Below are positions 26,870-35,437 of a stretch of 64,000 nt of DNA, one piece after another (positions within the stretch are counted from its first letter, which is position 1; each line of letters begins with the position of its first letter). Source of the DNA: Lachnospiraceae bacterium (lineage in GTDB: Bacteria > Bacillota > Clostridia > Lachnospirales > Lachnospiraceae). Made by a program: the position numbers and the translations under genes. Under the pieces are notes generated by a model that had not been told where the DNA came from, searched no databases, and was given only the letters and a program-made list of their open reading frames with translations. The DNA lies in the NCBI GenBank assembly GCA_024699325.1, contig JAILPS010000024.1:1-64000 (forward strand). Reading direction: 5' to 3'.

Positions 26870-29347
26870 TCAATCAATTCTGGTATATCCCCAGACCGCG
26901 CCGTCTGATACGCGGGCGTAGTATTCATACTCTCCTATGCGCCCTACGTACACCTTATCCAAAATATTGCCCTGCGCGTCCGCGATAAACAGAGTCTCGT
27001 CCATTCCTATATTAAATGTGCACCTGAACCACACGTCTGTCACAGGATTATCCTTGCCGTAAACCACTATGGATTTGCCGGGCGACAGCTTATAGTCGGC
27101 AAGATTTGTCTTCTTAAGCTTGGATTCGTTGTCGCTTAGGTAGTAATCCTTAAGATTAACCGCCTCGCTTCCAACATTTTTAATCACCATGTAATCGCCC
27201 TTCTTATATGAATAGACCTGTGTAAATATTAGCGCCACCGCCTGCCTGGTTGTTGCCGCCGATATCTCGAAGGCGTCGCCCTCTATGCCGCCCTTACCAA
27301 GCACCAGTACGCCAGGCTCCACGGCCTGACCGTTAAACAATAGCGCATCAAGCGTAAATCCAGGGCTTGCAAGCGCCTCTATGCTGACCGTGGCATCCCT
27401 GTAGTAGTCGCAGCTGTAGCTTTGCCCCGGATACACATATGTGCTGTTTATCTTAAGGGTAACGCCCTCTCCTGCCACAACATTTACAGTAAATGTGTCA
27501 CCCACATCGACGCCTAAATATTTGCCAAGCAGCGCCTCCATCTCGCCCTGGCGCTCGAGAGCCTGCTCCCTGAGGTCTGAAACCAAAAGCTCCCAGTCCG
27601 CAGCCATAACGTCCCAGTAGAACCTGGAGAAGCTCTCCCTGATAACTGCCGCCTCGCCGTCAATCACCGCGCCAAGGGACTCCTCGCTAAACGCCGTGTT
27701 AAACAGATCGCACAGTCTCGCCAGAAACCTGCCCCTGTAGTAGTCAGAGCTTATCACCTCGTCGAAGAAGCTTGCGCACCTGAAGTAACTGTTGGTCAGC
27801 ATGTATTCGAAGGCGTCGCCGTCTGACCCCTCGAAATGATTAGGGGAATTCTCAGACTGGAATATCACGTCGGTGTCGTACTCTAAAAACCTCCACCTGC
27901 CATCCGTGTATTTGTTGCCCTCTATGTACTCCCCTGTGTACCTCCACATACAGTAGTTGTTCTGCGGCCAGTCCACATTGTTGCAAAACAGGTTCAGAAT
28001 ATAGTAGTTGAAAAAGTCATCGATATCTACAAGCGCCTCCATGGCCTCGCGGTTAGCCGCCACGCTCATGTCCGCCATAAAAACCTTGCGAAGCTTAAGA
28101 GTATCGTCCCAGTTCTGGTCCTCGCCGCCCTTCATAATCTCCACGCACTCCGACGATGGGAGACCGTATTTTCTCGCGATGAAGCCGTCCGTGTAGTTTT
28201 GCTGAATGTCAAATATTCCGTAGAACTTGTTGTTCAAAAACACAACCGCCCTGTGGGTGTCCGTGCACCCCTCAAACCCCATGAGAGTGGAGAGCCTACT
28301 GACAACCGCGGATCTTATATTGCCCTCAAATGTGTCCTGGGAGCCCGCGCGAAGCCTGATCTTCTTAAGCTCGGTCACGAAGTTGTATGGCACGCCTGAA
28401 ACCACGCTCTCATACGCTGTAAATGTTATGTCGGGGTTTGCAGCGTCATACTCCTCCCCCGCCGTGAGCGTAAACGACTTAAAATCATAGGTTCTGGAGG
28501 TGTTTCCCGCAACCGCCATGCCTACATTTTGAGAGATTAAGACCTCCCCGGAGGTATCAATCATGGTTATGTGGGTGTTCCTGATCCACTCGGGGCCCTC
28601 GTTACTGTAGTTGCCCACCTTATATGGATGCTCGGCTTCATCCTCCAAGCTCTGGTCATAGGTGTAGCCGTCCACCAATATGCCATAGTAATAGTCGTAG
28701 AGATTATATTCGTCGCTTGTAAGAAAAACTATGTCTATATCCGGCAGATAGCTCTCGTCAGGAAACAGCACATAGGTCTGCTCATACACCTCGCCGTACT
28801 CCTCACCCGACTTAACCACCGCCTTGAGCGCATAGACATTCATGGGCGAATCGTTGGCAAGCGCTATGTCCCCCGTGTAGAGCACTCCGCTCTTATCCGG
28901 GTCGTTGCCGTTTAGCGTGTAGTAAATCTGCGCCCCCTCAGGCGACGTTCCCGCGGCCGTAAGCGCCACGCTCTGGCTTCCATAGAGGTATCCTCCCGCC
29001 ATGCTGTAATTGACCTTCCAGCCCTCCTCTATGGCCTCACCCTGCTCATCTGCCGGGTCATTATCAGAAGACACGGTGGTCTCGGTCTTACCGCTTATGT
29101 CAATATTTATGTTCTCAAAAAGAGTTGTCTCCCCGCTAAGCGCGCTTTCTTCTTCAAGTGTTTGCCCGGACGCGGCATCTTCCTGCGTGGTCTCAGGAGC
29201 CGCTAAACCGCTCTCGCTCTCAGGCTCGTAAACCACCACCTCGTTGGTCGTCATATCGCTGTCCGCCCCCGAAGCGCAGCCGCCCACAATAAGCGCGGCG
29301 CCAAATATTATATTAGTCAGAATATTTCCAACACCGTGTTTTCTCAT
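26870..29347 (-). CDS. CotH-kinase-family surface lipoprotein
   Basis: 825-aa exported protein. The signal ends in a lipobox (LIVGGCAS), so it is membrane-anchored outside the cell after a Thr/Glu-rich linker. A chitobiase/hexosaminidase C-terminal-like beta domain follows (about 105-160, with IYYTLNGNDPDKSG). The CotH region comes next (about 190-560), with YDFKSFTLTAGEEY, RLRAGSQDTFEGNIRSAVVSRL, and EYDTDVIF. A C-terminal domain resembling a lamin-tail fold ends the protein (GDYMVIKNVGSEAVNLKDYYLSD). CotH proteins are atypical kinases in spore coats; similar ones also occur with cellulosome and polysaccharide proteins, so the target is open. The start at 29347 has AAGGGAG 5 nt upstream. Confidence 0.85.
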   Translation of the reverse strand: MRKHGVGNILTNIIFGAALIVGGCASGADSDMTTNEVVVYEPESESGLAAPETTQEDAASGQTLEEESALSGETTLFENINIDISGKTETTVSSDNDPADEQGEAIEEGWKVNYSMAGGYLYGSQSVALTAAGTSPEGAQIYYTLNGNDPDKSGVLYTGDIALANDSPMNVYALKAVVKSGEEYGEVYEQTYVLFPDESYLPDIDIVFLTSDEYNLYDYYYGILVDGYTYDQSLEDEAEHPYKVGNYSNEGPEWIRNTHITMIDTSGEVLISQNVGMAVAGNTSRTYDFKSFTLTAGEEYDAANPDITFTAYESVVSGVPYNFVTELKKIRLRAGSQDTFEGNIRSAVVSRLSTLMGFEGCTDTHRAVVFLNNKFYGIFDIQQNYTDGFIARKYGLPSSECVEIMKGGEDQNWDDTLKLRKVFMADMSVAANREAMEALVDIDDFFNYYILNLFCNNVDWPQNNYCMWRYTGEYIEGNKYTDGRWRFLEYDTDVIFQSENSPNHFEGSDGDAFEYMLTNSYFRCASFFDEVISSDYYRGRFLARLCDLFNTAFSEESLGAVIDGEAAVIRESFSRFYWDVMAADWELLVSDLREQALERQGEMEALLGKYLGVDVGDTFTVNVVAGEGVTLKINSTYVYPGQSYSCDYYRDATVSIEALASPGFTLDALLFNGQAVEPGVLVLGKGGIEGDAFEISAATTRQAVALIFTQVYSYKKGDYMVIKNVGSEAVNLKDYYLSDNESKLKKTNLADYKLSPGKSIVVYGKDNPVTDVWFRCTFNIGMDETLFIADAQGNILDKVYVGRIGEYEYYARVSDGAVWGYTRID

Positions 29348-29373
29348 GGCTGCTCCCTTCGACATTTGCCGTT

Positions 29374-29403
29374 ATATTATCACAGTATTTGCCGCCTAGT
29401 CAA
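29374..29403 (-). promoter_or_regulatory. Promoter of the CotH-DUF1266 unit
   Basis: On the minus strand, -35 TTGACT (29398-29403) and -10 TAATAT (29374-29379) are 18 nt apart, next to the terminator of the arabinan locus. Confidence 0.7.
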
Positions 29404-29406
29404 CAA

Positions 29407-29437
29407 CACAAAAGCCCAGACCCATGGGTCTGAGCTT
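29407..29437 (-). terminator. Terminator at the end of the arabinan locus
   Basis: A stem formed by AAGCTCAGACCC and GGGTCTGGGCTT (29412-29437) is followed by a T-rich stretch on the minus strand, 38 nt after the stop of the last solute-binding protein gene. Confidence 0.8.
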
Positions 29438-29474
29438 ATTGTTTTCTAAGAATATCTAAGGCGCATGTTATCCA

Positions 29475-31100
29475 CTAAAAGAAGTCAACTCCCTCTATCG
29501 TCTTCTGAAATCCTGCGATCTCCTCGTCTGAGAGAATCTGTCCGTAAACATGCTCGTAATTGCTGTTCTCGCCAAAATAGTAAAGCATCGTGCCCGCATG
29601 GTAAATGTCGGCCATCCTGGTGGCCTCTTCTGCGAAATCCGAAGCGCTAACCTCTCCAGCCTCTATAGCTTCATACACGGACTTGCTGCTCATATACTGG
29701 TCAACAAAACTCCAGTAGCCAACTATCTGTGAGTAGCCGTATGGAACAGGTCTTACTATATTTTTGAAATAGGCATCCCAGTAGGAAGCATTTTCCTCGC
29801 TGGACTTAAAAAGCCCTCTGTATCTGGCCCATACGCCCTCGTCAAGAGTTGTAGGCGCGGTGATACATGAATTGGCAAATGCTATGCCCTGTGAATTCAC
29901 GAGGCTATCATCCTCGTAGATATCCATTCTGGCATTCCAGCCGTCCGTGCCGTAAGACATGAACTTGAGAACCTCGTAAGCCTCCTCCGGATATAAACAT
30001 GTGTTGGTTATACCGCCCATGCTCATAATCGCCATTGTATCATGTAAGCCGCCGTTTAAAACGCCGGGAACCACGTATGGAACAATGTCCAGATTGTGCT
30101 CCTCCTGAAAGCCGTCTAAAGCCCAGACGTTCTGATAAGTCCACAAAGCACCTGACATGACAGCCACATGTCCTGTGGCGCCAAACCACGTGTTGTAATC
30201 GCCTGTCCACTCTTCATTTGCATCAGTCGACTGAGCAGGAGCGACATAGCCATCCCTCTTAAGCTCTGCAAGCTCATCGGCGCCCTCGGCCCATTTTGTG
30301 AAGTCAAAAGTCTCGCCGTCAAAGCCGTACATGCCCTTGACTGCTCTTTGGGCCGGATCATAGGCAGATATCTCATACTGGCTATATAGACTTGACGCCT
30401 CTGCCAGGCCGTAATACTTCATGCCCACTCTGTCAGAAAATGTGGTGTTCTTCACAAGCTCTATCATCTCGTCCCATGTCCAGTCTGTGTCGGGCATGTC
30501 AAGCTCAAATCCCTCTAAAACATTCCTGTCGATAAATATGGCATTTGGTGTGAAGTCTGTTGGAACTGCCAGGCGCATGGATGTGTCGAAGCAGCCTATG
30601 CCGTATTCGTTGATTGTAGGAAGCAGGTTCTTAGTCTCTGCATCCGCACTGTAATACCCGCTTATGTCTATCCAGTAAGCATTTGCAAGCACAAGATCCA
30701 CATCCGAACAGCTTATAATGTCAGGTAAGCTGTCGCCGGCCTCTGCATCCTGCAGTGCGGCTGACAAATCATACACATATTTTTGTGTAACCATTATGTC
30801 AGAGTGAAGCGCGTTAAACTTCTCGCACATAAGCTCCATAAATCCTTCATCCTGGGAATGCCAGTAGGTTATGTTGATAACCTCAGGCTTTGCCTGCGTG
30901 GTCTCCTGCGCGGTAGTCTCTACCGCCTCAGTCTGAGCCTCTGTCTGGGGCTCTGTGACAGCCTCTGTGGTGGTCTCCACCTCAGCCTTCTTACTGTCTG
31001 CTGTTGTGGTCTGAATATCCACGCCATCCTTACTGCATCCCGCAAATGCGGACACAGCCATAGTGGCAACCAACAAGCCGCTCATTACTCTTCTCTTCAT
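29475..31100 (-). CDS. ABC sugar-binding lipoprotein (second copy)
   Basis: Extracellular solute-binding protein of family 1, 541 aa. A signal with lipobox (SAFAGCSK) is followed by a Thr/Glu/Ala-rich linker (about 30-70) and the binding domain (ITYWHSQDEGFMELMCEKFNALH; later TDWTWDEMI, MSMGGITNTCLYPEEAYEVLKFMSYG). It is a clear paralogue of the protein at 38691-40259, sharing CEKFNALH, NLLPT, YGIGCFDTSMR, MPDTDWTWDEMI and WNARMDIYEDDS. It has no permease genes beside it, so it probably feeds the permease pair at 40331-42482 or binds a different chain length. It lies last in the locus behind a weak terminator. Start ATG with AAGGGGGA upstream. Confidence 0.92.
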   Translation of the reverse strand: MKRRVMSGLLVATMAVSAFAGCSKDGVDIQTTTADSKKAEVETTTEAVTEPQTEAQTEAVETTAQETTQAKPEVINITYWHSQDEGFMELMCEKFNALHSDIMVTQKYVYDLSAALQDAEAGDSLPDIISCSDVDLVLANAYWIDISGYYSADAETKNLLPTINEYGIGCFDTSMRLAVPTDFTPNAIFIDRNVLEGFELDMPDTDWTWDEMIELVKNTTFSDRVGMKYYGLAEASSLYSQYEISAYDPAQRAVKGMYGFDGETFDFTKWAEGADELAELKRDGYVAPAQSTDANEEWTGDYNTWFGATGHVAVMSGALWTYQNVWALDGFQEEHNLDIVPYVVPGVLNGGLHDTMAIMSMGGITNTCLYPEEAYEVLKFMSYGTDGWNARMDIYEDDSLVNSQGIAFANSCITAPTTLDEGVWARYRGLFKSSEENASYWDAYFKNIVRPVPYGYSQIVGYWSFVDQYMSSKSVYEAIEAGEVSASDFAEEATRMADIYHAGTMLYYFGENSNYEHVYGQILSDEEIAGFQKTIEGVDFF

Positions 31101-31140
31101 ACTATCCCCCTTTGATGTATAAAAATATGATGTAACATAT

Positions 31141-31173
31141 TATAAATAGCCCAAACCATATGGTCCGGGCTAT
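31141..31173 (-). terminator. Weak terminator or attenuating hairpin after the sugar kinase
   Basis: A 12-bp stem with G-U pairs (ATAGCCCGGACC with GGTTTGGGCTAT, 31146-31173) is followed only by TTTATAA on the minus strand. It probably reduces, rather than stops, read-through into the solute-binding protein gene. No clear promoter is seen in 31101-31205. Confidence 0.55.
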
Positions 31174-31205
31174 TATCTTACGATTTAATTATAATTATTT
31201 AAATA

Positions 31206-32804
31206 TCAGTCCACGCTTGCAACTGCGCTTCTCTCAACGTCAAGTGCTCTCACATATGTGCTTAAGAAGCGTCTGAAGCCCGTCACATCTTCCCTAGGTG
31301 CCATGAGAGTTGTCTTGTTGGCTGATGCGAATACCTTATTGTCCAGGTAATCCTCAAGGCTCTCGCCGTTCTCCTTCCAGATAAGATATGCGCCGAGAAG
31401 AGCCATACCATAAGGGCCGCCCTCGCCCGCTGATGCCATGACTGATACAGGAACTGCTGTGGCAGCAGACAGAATAAGCTGTCCAACCTCAGGAGTCTTG
31501 AAGAAACCGCCGTGGCCCATGAGAGTGTCTATCTCAACCTTCTCGTCAACTGTCAGTATCTCCATACCGATGGCAAGTGTTGCCATGGCGCTCATGAGAT
31601 TAGCTCTCATGAAGTTTGCAAGAGATAACTTGGCGTCCTGACGGCGCACAACTATAGGTCTGCCGCTGTCGAGCTTGGTAACGCCCTCGCCTGAGATATA
31701 GTTAAATGGAATGATGCCGCCCGCATCCTTGTCGCCCTCAAGCGCTGACTTAAACAGTGTAGTGTATAAGTCGTTAGTTGATATCTGAACACCTGCAGCA
31801 TTGGCAAAATCTCTGAAGAGTCCTGCCCACGCGTTGATGTCTGATGTACAGTTGTTGCAGTGAACCATGGCAACAGCCTTGCCCGTAGGAGTTGTGACCA
31901 TGTCGATCTCCTCGTGGAGTCCGACCTTCTTCTCAAGAACCACCATGGCAAAATCGCTGGTTCCCGCACTCACATTACCTGTTCTAACTCTTACAGCGTT
32001 AGTGGCAACCATACCTGTGCCCGCATCGCCCTCTGGAGGTGCGCAAACGCAGCCTGCAACCAACTCGCCTGTAGGGTCAAGAAATGCTGCTCCGCCAGGT
32101 GTCAGTCTGCCCGCAGACTGTCCCGCCACCAAAACCTTCGGGAGCACTTCGCCGGCCTTCCATGAATACCGACCTGCGATAAGGCTGTCAAACTTAGCGA
32201 GCATATCTGCGTCGTAGTTGTTTGTGTCAGAATCGATAGGGAACATACCTGAAGCCTCGCCTACGCCTAACACATTCTCGCCTGTCAGTCTGTAGTGGAT
32301 ATAGCCTGCAAGTGTTGTGAGGTGGGCAAGTCTTGAAAGATGTGCCTCCTTATTTAAAACCGCCTGATAGAGGTGTGCGATACTCCAGCGCTGTGGAATA
32401 TTAAATCCAAATGCCTTCGTGAGAATCTCTGCAGCCTCGCCTGTGATTGTGTTTCTCCAGGTTCTAAATGGCGCTAACTGGTTCCAGTCATTGTCAAATG
32501 GAAGGTAGCCGTGCATCATGGCTGATACGCCGATGGCTCCGACTCTCTTGATCGTTGTGCCGTACTGCTTCCTGACATTAGAAGCCAGGTCAGCATAGCA
32601 GGCTCTGATGCCTGCGTGGATGTCCTCATCCATGTGATATGTCCAGATGCCGTCCTCTAAACGGTTCTCCCATGTGTACTCTCCTGAGGCGATCGGCACG
32701 TGATCCTTGCCGATAAGGCATGCCTTAATTCTTGTGCTTCCAAGCTCAATACCAAGAGCTGTCTCGCCGCACTCTATAACTCTTGCGATTTCCTCTGTGT
32801 TCAT
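31206..32804 (-). CDS. FGGY-family carbohydrate kinase (ribulokinase-like)
   Basis: 532-aa cytoplasmic sugar kinase with the ATPase fold of hexokinase/actin type. The N-terminal phosphate loop is IELGSTRIKACLIG; the second (GNVSAGTSDFAMV) and the adenosine region (ASAGEGGPYGMALLGAYL) follow the FGGY pattern. In an arabinan locus it most plausibly phosphorylates L-ribulose (or xylulose), but it is not a close match to classical AraB in my reading. The start at 32804 has GGAGG 6 nt upstream; an earlier in-frame ATG does not. It follows the small membrane protein gene by 27 nt. Confidence 0.85.
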   Translation of the reverse strand: MNTEEIARVIECGETALGIELGSTRIKACLIGKDHVPIASGEYTWENRLEDGIWTYHMDEDIHAGIRACYADLASNVRKQYGTTIKRVGAIGVSAMMHGYLPFDNDWNQLAPFRTWRNTITGEAAEILTKAFGFNIPQRWSIAHLYQAVLNKEAHLSRLAHLTTLAGYIHYRLTGENVLGVGEASGMFPIDSDTNNYDADMLAKFDSLIAGRYSWKAGEVLPKVLVAGQSAGRLTPGGAAFLDPTGELVAGCVCAPPEGDAGTGMVATNAVRVRTGNVSAGTSDFAMVVLEKKVGLHEEIDMVTTPTGKAVAMVHCNNCTSDINAWAGLFRDFANAAGVQISTNDLYTTLFKSALEGDKDAGGIIPFNYISGEGVTKLDSGRPIVVRRQDAKLSLANFMRANLMSAMATLAIGMEILTVDEKVEIDTLMGHGGFFKTPEVGQLILSAATAVPVSVMASAGEGGPYGMALLGAYLIWKENGESLEDYLDNKVFASANKTTLMAPREDVTGFRRFLSTYVRALDVERSAVASVD

Positions 32805-32831
32805 ACTATTCCTCCAAATCACCAGTCACTC

Positions 32832-33101
32832 TCACTTCTTAGAGTGAAGTCTGATCAAATATATTATATAAATTATTCCTGCGATGACGCCGGTCGCTAT
32901 GGACACAGGTATCATCCAGTCCACATGGAATATTCCCGTGGACACAAACATGAAGCTCAGGATAAACAGGCACAGCATCAGCCATCCGCCCGATAATACC
33001 ACTATTGCCACACATGTCAAAATTTCCCTCAGAACTGCGAGCCCGTCAAAACTCTCGTGATTTGACGATTTGCTCTCTTCATTATCCCTGTTACCAAACA
33101 T
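32832..33101 (-). CDS. Small two-helix membrane protein
   Basis: 89-aa protein, not recognised. After a hydrophilic N-terminus (about 1-25) come two long hydrophobic segments (about 26-55 and 60-82) and a short basic tail (RLHSKK), so it is an integral membrane protein. The ATG shares a base with the stop of the GH43 lipoprotein gene (TAATG) and uses an AGAGGA site inside it, so translation is coupled. It could be an accessory of uptake or of the surface enzyme; nothing in its sequence says which. Confidence 0.75.
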   Translation of the reverse strand: MFGNRDNEESKSSNHESFDGLAVLREILTCVAIVVLSGGWLMLCLFILSFMFVSTGIFHVDWMIPVSIATGVIAGIIYIIYLIRLHSKK

Positions 33102-35107
33102 TATTCTGTCCTCTTGCTGCCCCATAGCGTCAGCTGGTTTTCAACGCCAAGCGCTGTAAATACAACCGTCTCAAGTGTGCTGGTCTCGATGTACTGCTTG
33201 ACGAATACTCCGTGATACTCCACATCTCCTATTGTAATGTGAGCATAACCCGTAGCCTCGTCATAGGTCCAGCTTCCTGTAAATGTTCCGCTGATTGTTC
33301 CATCCTCGTTAAGAGTCATAATCTCAGGAACCTTAACCTCAAGGTTCTTGTAGTCGATGTCAAGCTCGTGAAGGATAACGTCGTATTTGCCTGCTATCTC
33401 ACTGGCTGCAACGCTTCCCGGATCAGAGTCCTCGTGAGTCTGGAATGGCAGAGCCAGTATCCAGCCGTCCTCATTTACAACAAGTCTGTGAACCTTCACG
33501 TAGTGCATCTCGCTGCCGTTGTTGGTTCTTGTGTGATATACGACATATGCATTGCCATCGTCATCGACAAATGCTGAGTTGTGTCCCTGTGCCACCTGTC
33601 CGACGCTTGAGAATCTCCACTTGTAGCCGCCCATAAGTCTGACGCCGATGGACTGGTTGTAGTTGAATTCGTATTTGTCATAGAATGCTGAGTTGCCAAG
33701 AGCGTCCACATATGGTCCGTTTATGGTCTCGCTTCTGAAGATTCGCATGTTATAGCCGCCGGCCGCCTCGAGATTTCCGTAGGAGATGAACAGATAGTAG
33801 TAATCTCCAACCTTCTGGATGTATGAGGCCTCGCCTGAAACGTACTTGCCGCCTGCAATCTTCTGACCAAAATAAGCATCGCTGTGAGCATTGGTCTCGT
33901 AGCTTACAGATGTGTCGCGAAGTCCTGTGTTGTTGTCAAGCTTTAACATGAAGATACCGCCTGACCATGAGCCGTAGCTCATCCAGAGGTTTCCGTCATC
34001 GTCGTAGAGAACGCAAGGGTCGATACAGTTAGGATACTCGTCGCCCCATTTTCTGTTCTCAACACCGTTGGTTATATATCTCTGAGGAAGCTCGCTAACG
34101 CCTAAGACATCTGCCACGTCTGTAGAGCCCCATGTGGATGATGTGAAACCGCCGTAGACAACTGTGCCTGCATATGAATAAGGCCCTGTAACTGTGTCAG
34201 CTGTGAGCATTACAATGTTTGAAATCCAGCTGTCACCATTTGCGCTTAAATACATGCAGTACTTGCCCAGGTTCTCGTTATATATAACATCCGGAGCCCA
34301 GAGATAACCATACCACGAATCTGCCGTGTTGTCAGCATTCCATTCCTTAATAAGTGCTCTAGTCTCCTCTGTGAATGACATTCTAAAGTCATATGTGTGG
34401 TCCGTCCAGTTGATAAGATCTGTGGATGAAGCCATAACGAGGTGTGTTCCGAATATATAATATGTTCCGTCAGTGTCCTTGAAAATACTCGGGTCATGGC
34501 AGCTCACGGTCTTAGCTGAGTACTGGTAAGCTCTGTCAATGCTCTCCTGCTTCTGAACCATGTTCATGCTGACGATAATTCTGACCATAACCTGCTCACC
34601 GCCATAGTTCACGTATACATATGGTCTGATGGTGATGGTCTCAACGCCTGTGGCGTTGTTTGACGACTGTACAACACCTGTGTACTTCTCGCCTGTTCCC
34701 ACAAGTCTTCCCTCGATTGTGGCGCTCTCCCCCGCGGGAAGTGCCTTGATCTTAGCAGGAAGGTCACATCCCTCCGCCGTGGTCAGACCTGAGTTATAGT
34801 AGTCTAAATAGGTCTGTGTGATCGTGTAGCCCTCTCTGCCGTTTACAACCGTCAGAGTGAAGTTGACCTCCTCGCCCTCGCTGTAGTCGGTCTTGTCCGT
34901 GGTCAGTTCCACGGTGATGCCCTTCTGCTCCTCGATGAAGCTGCCCGCTTCAGCTGCCTGTGTACTCTCACCTTGCGCCGCTGTGCTTGCCTCAGTCTCT
35001 CCTGACGCCGTTGTGGTGGTTGTCGTCGTGTCAGTTCCGCCTGCACAACCTGTGACAGCCAACATAAGAGCCAGCGTCAGCCCTGTCAAAAACTTTGTCT
35101 TTCTCAT
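33101..35107 (-). CDS. GH43 endo-arabinanase lipoprotein
   Basis: 668-aa secreted, lipid-anchored enzyme that should cut alpha-1,5-arabinan. The signal has a lipobox (AVTGCAG), then a Thr-rich linker and an Ig-like domain (about 63-175). The five-bladed propeller (about 195-560) has the GH43 triad D205 (CHDPS, base), D363 (CIDPC) and E426 (SGEAS, acid). The C-terminal beta domain (about 570-668) ends in a fold with EYHGVF. The long insertions and C-terminal domain resemble B. subtilis AbnB-type arabinanases, as far as I can recall. It lies between the DUF6171 and small membrane genes. Confidence 0.9.
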   Translation of the reverse strand: MRKTKFLTGLTLALMLAVTGCAGGTDTTTTTTTASGETEASTAAQGESTQAAEAGSFIEEQKGITVELTTDKTDYSEGEEVNFTLTVVNGREGYTITQTYLDYYNSGLTTAEGCDLPAKIKALPAGESATIEGRLVGTGEKYTGVVQSSNNATGVETITIRPYVYVNYGGEQVMVRIIVSMNMVQKQESIDRAYQYSAKTVSCHDPSIFKDTDGTYYIFGTHLVMASSTDLINWTDHTYDFRMSFTEETRALIKEWNADNTADSWYGYLWAPDVIYNENLGKYCMYLSANGDSWISNIVMLTADTVTGPYSYAGTVVYGGFTSSTWGSTDVADVLGVSELPQRYITNGVENRKWGDEYPNCIDPCVLYDDDGNLWMSYGSWSGGIFMLKLDNNTGLRDTSVSYETNAHSDAYFGQKIAGGKYVSGEASYIQKVGDYYYLFISYGNLEAAGGYNMRIFRSETINGPYVDALGNSAFYDKYEFNYNQSIGVRLMGGYKWRFSSVGQVAQGHNSAFVDDDGNAYVVYHTRTNNGSEMHYVKVHRLVVNEDGWILALPFQTHEDSDPGSVAASEIAGKYDVILHELDIDYKNLEVKVPEIMTLNEDGTISGTFTGSWTYDEATGYAHITIGDVEYHGVFVKQYIETSTLETVVFTALGVENQLTLWGSKRTE

Positions 35108-35143
35108 AATACTATCTCCTTAAACCGCCGTTCTCCCGGCTTA

Positions 35144-35410
35144 TTACCATTTTTTCTTGGGACATCTTGCCGTAACAGCCGCCGCCCGAAGTTCCACATA
35201 GCATCCGCAGGCCATCCAGCTGCCCCCGACCAGTTTATCACAGCTCATACAGACATCCAATCTGGCTCTGTACACATCATCATTTACACGAAGCTTATCG
35301 CTCATGCGCTCTAGTTCCCTGGCGACAGCCTTGTAAGCTTCCTCGTTGGCCTCCTCTAAGAGGCATTTTTTACATATTCGCTGTGGCGAAGTTGAACTAA
35401 ACTCTCCCAT
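35144..35410 (-). CDS. DUF6171 small Cys-rich protein
   Basis: 88-aa cytoplasmic protein with a CKKC pair near the N-terminus and a CMSC...CGCYVELRAA...CP pattern at the C-terminus, seven cysteines in all, probably binding a metal such as zinc. I recognise the pattern as the DUF6171 family of Lachnospiraceae; function unknown. It sits between two GH43 genes in the same direction, which is an unexpected place. Start ATG at 35410 with GGGGTGA upstream. Confidence 0.8.
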   Translation of the reverse strand: MGEFSSTSPQRICKKCLLEEANEEAYKAVARELERMSDKLRVNDDVYRARLDVCMSCDKLVGGSWMACGCYVELRAAAVTARCPKKKW

Positions 35411-35437
35411 AGCATCACCCCATGCGGATAAAACCGC

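Noticed and set aside
31101..31145. A separate promoter for the solute-binding protein gene at 29475
   Set aside because: A TATAAT-like box exists but no -35 hexamer at suitable spacing. Read-through past the weak hairpin is more likely.
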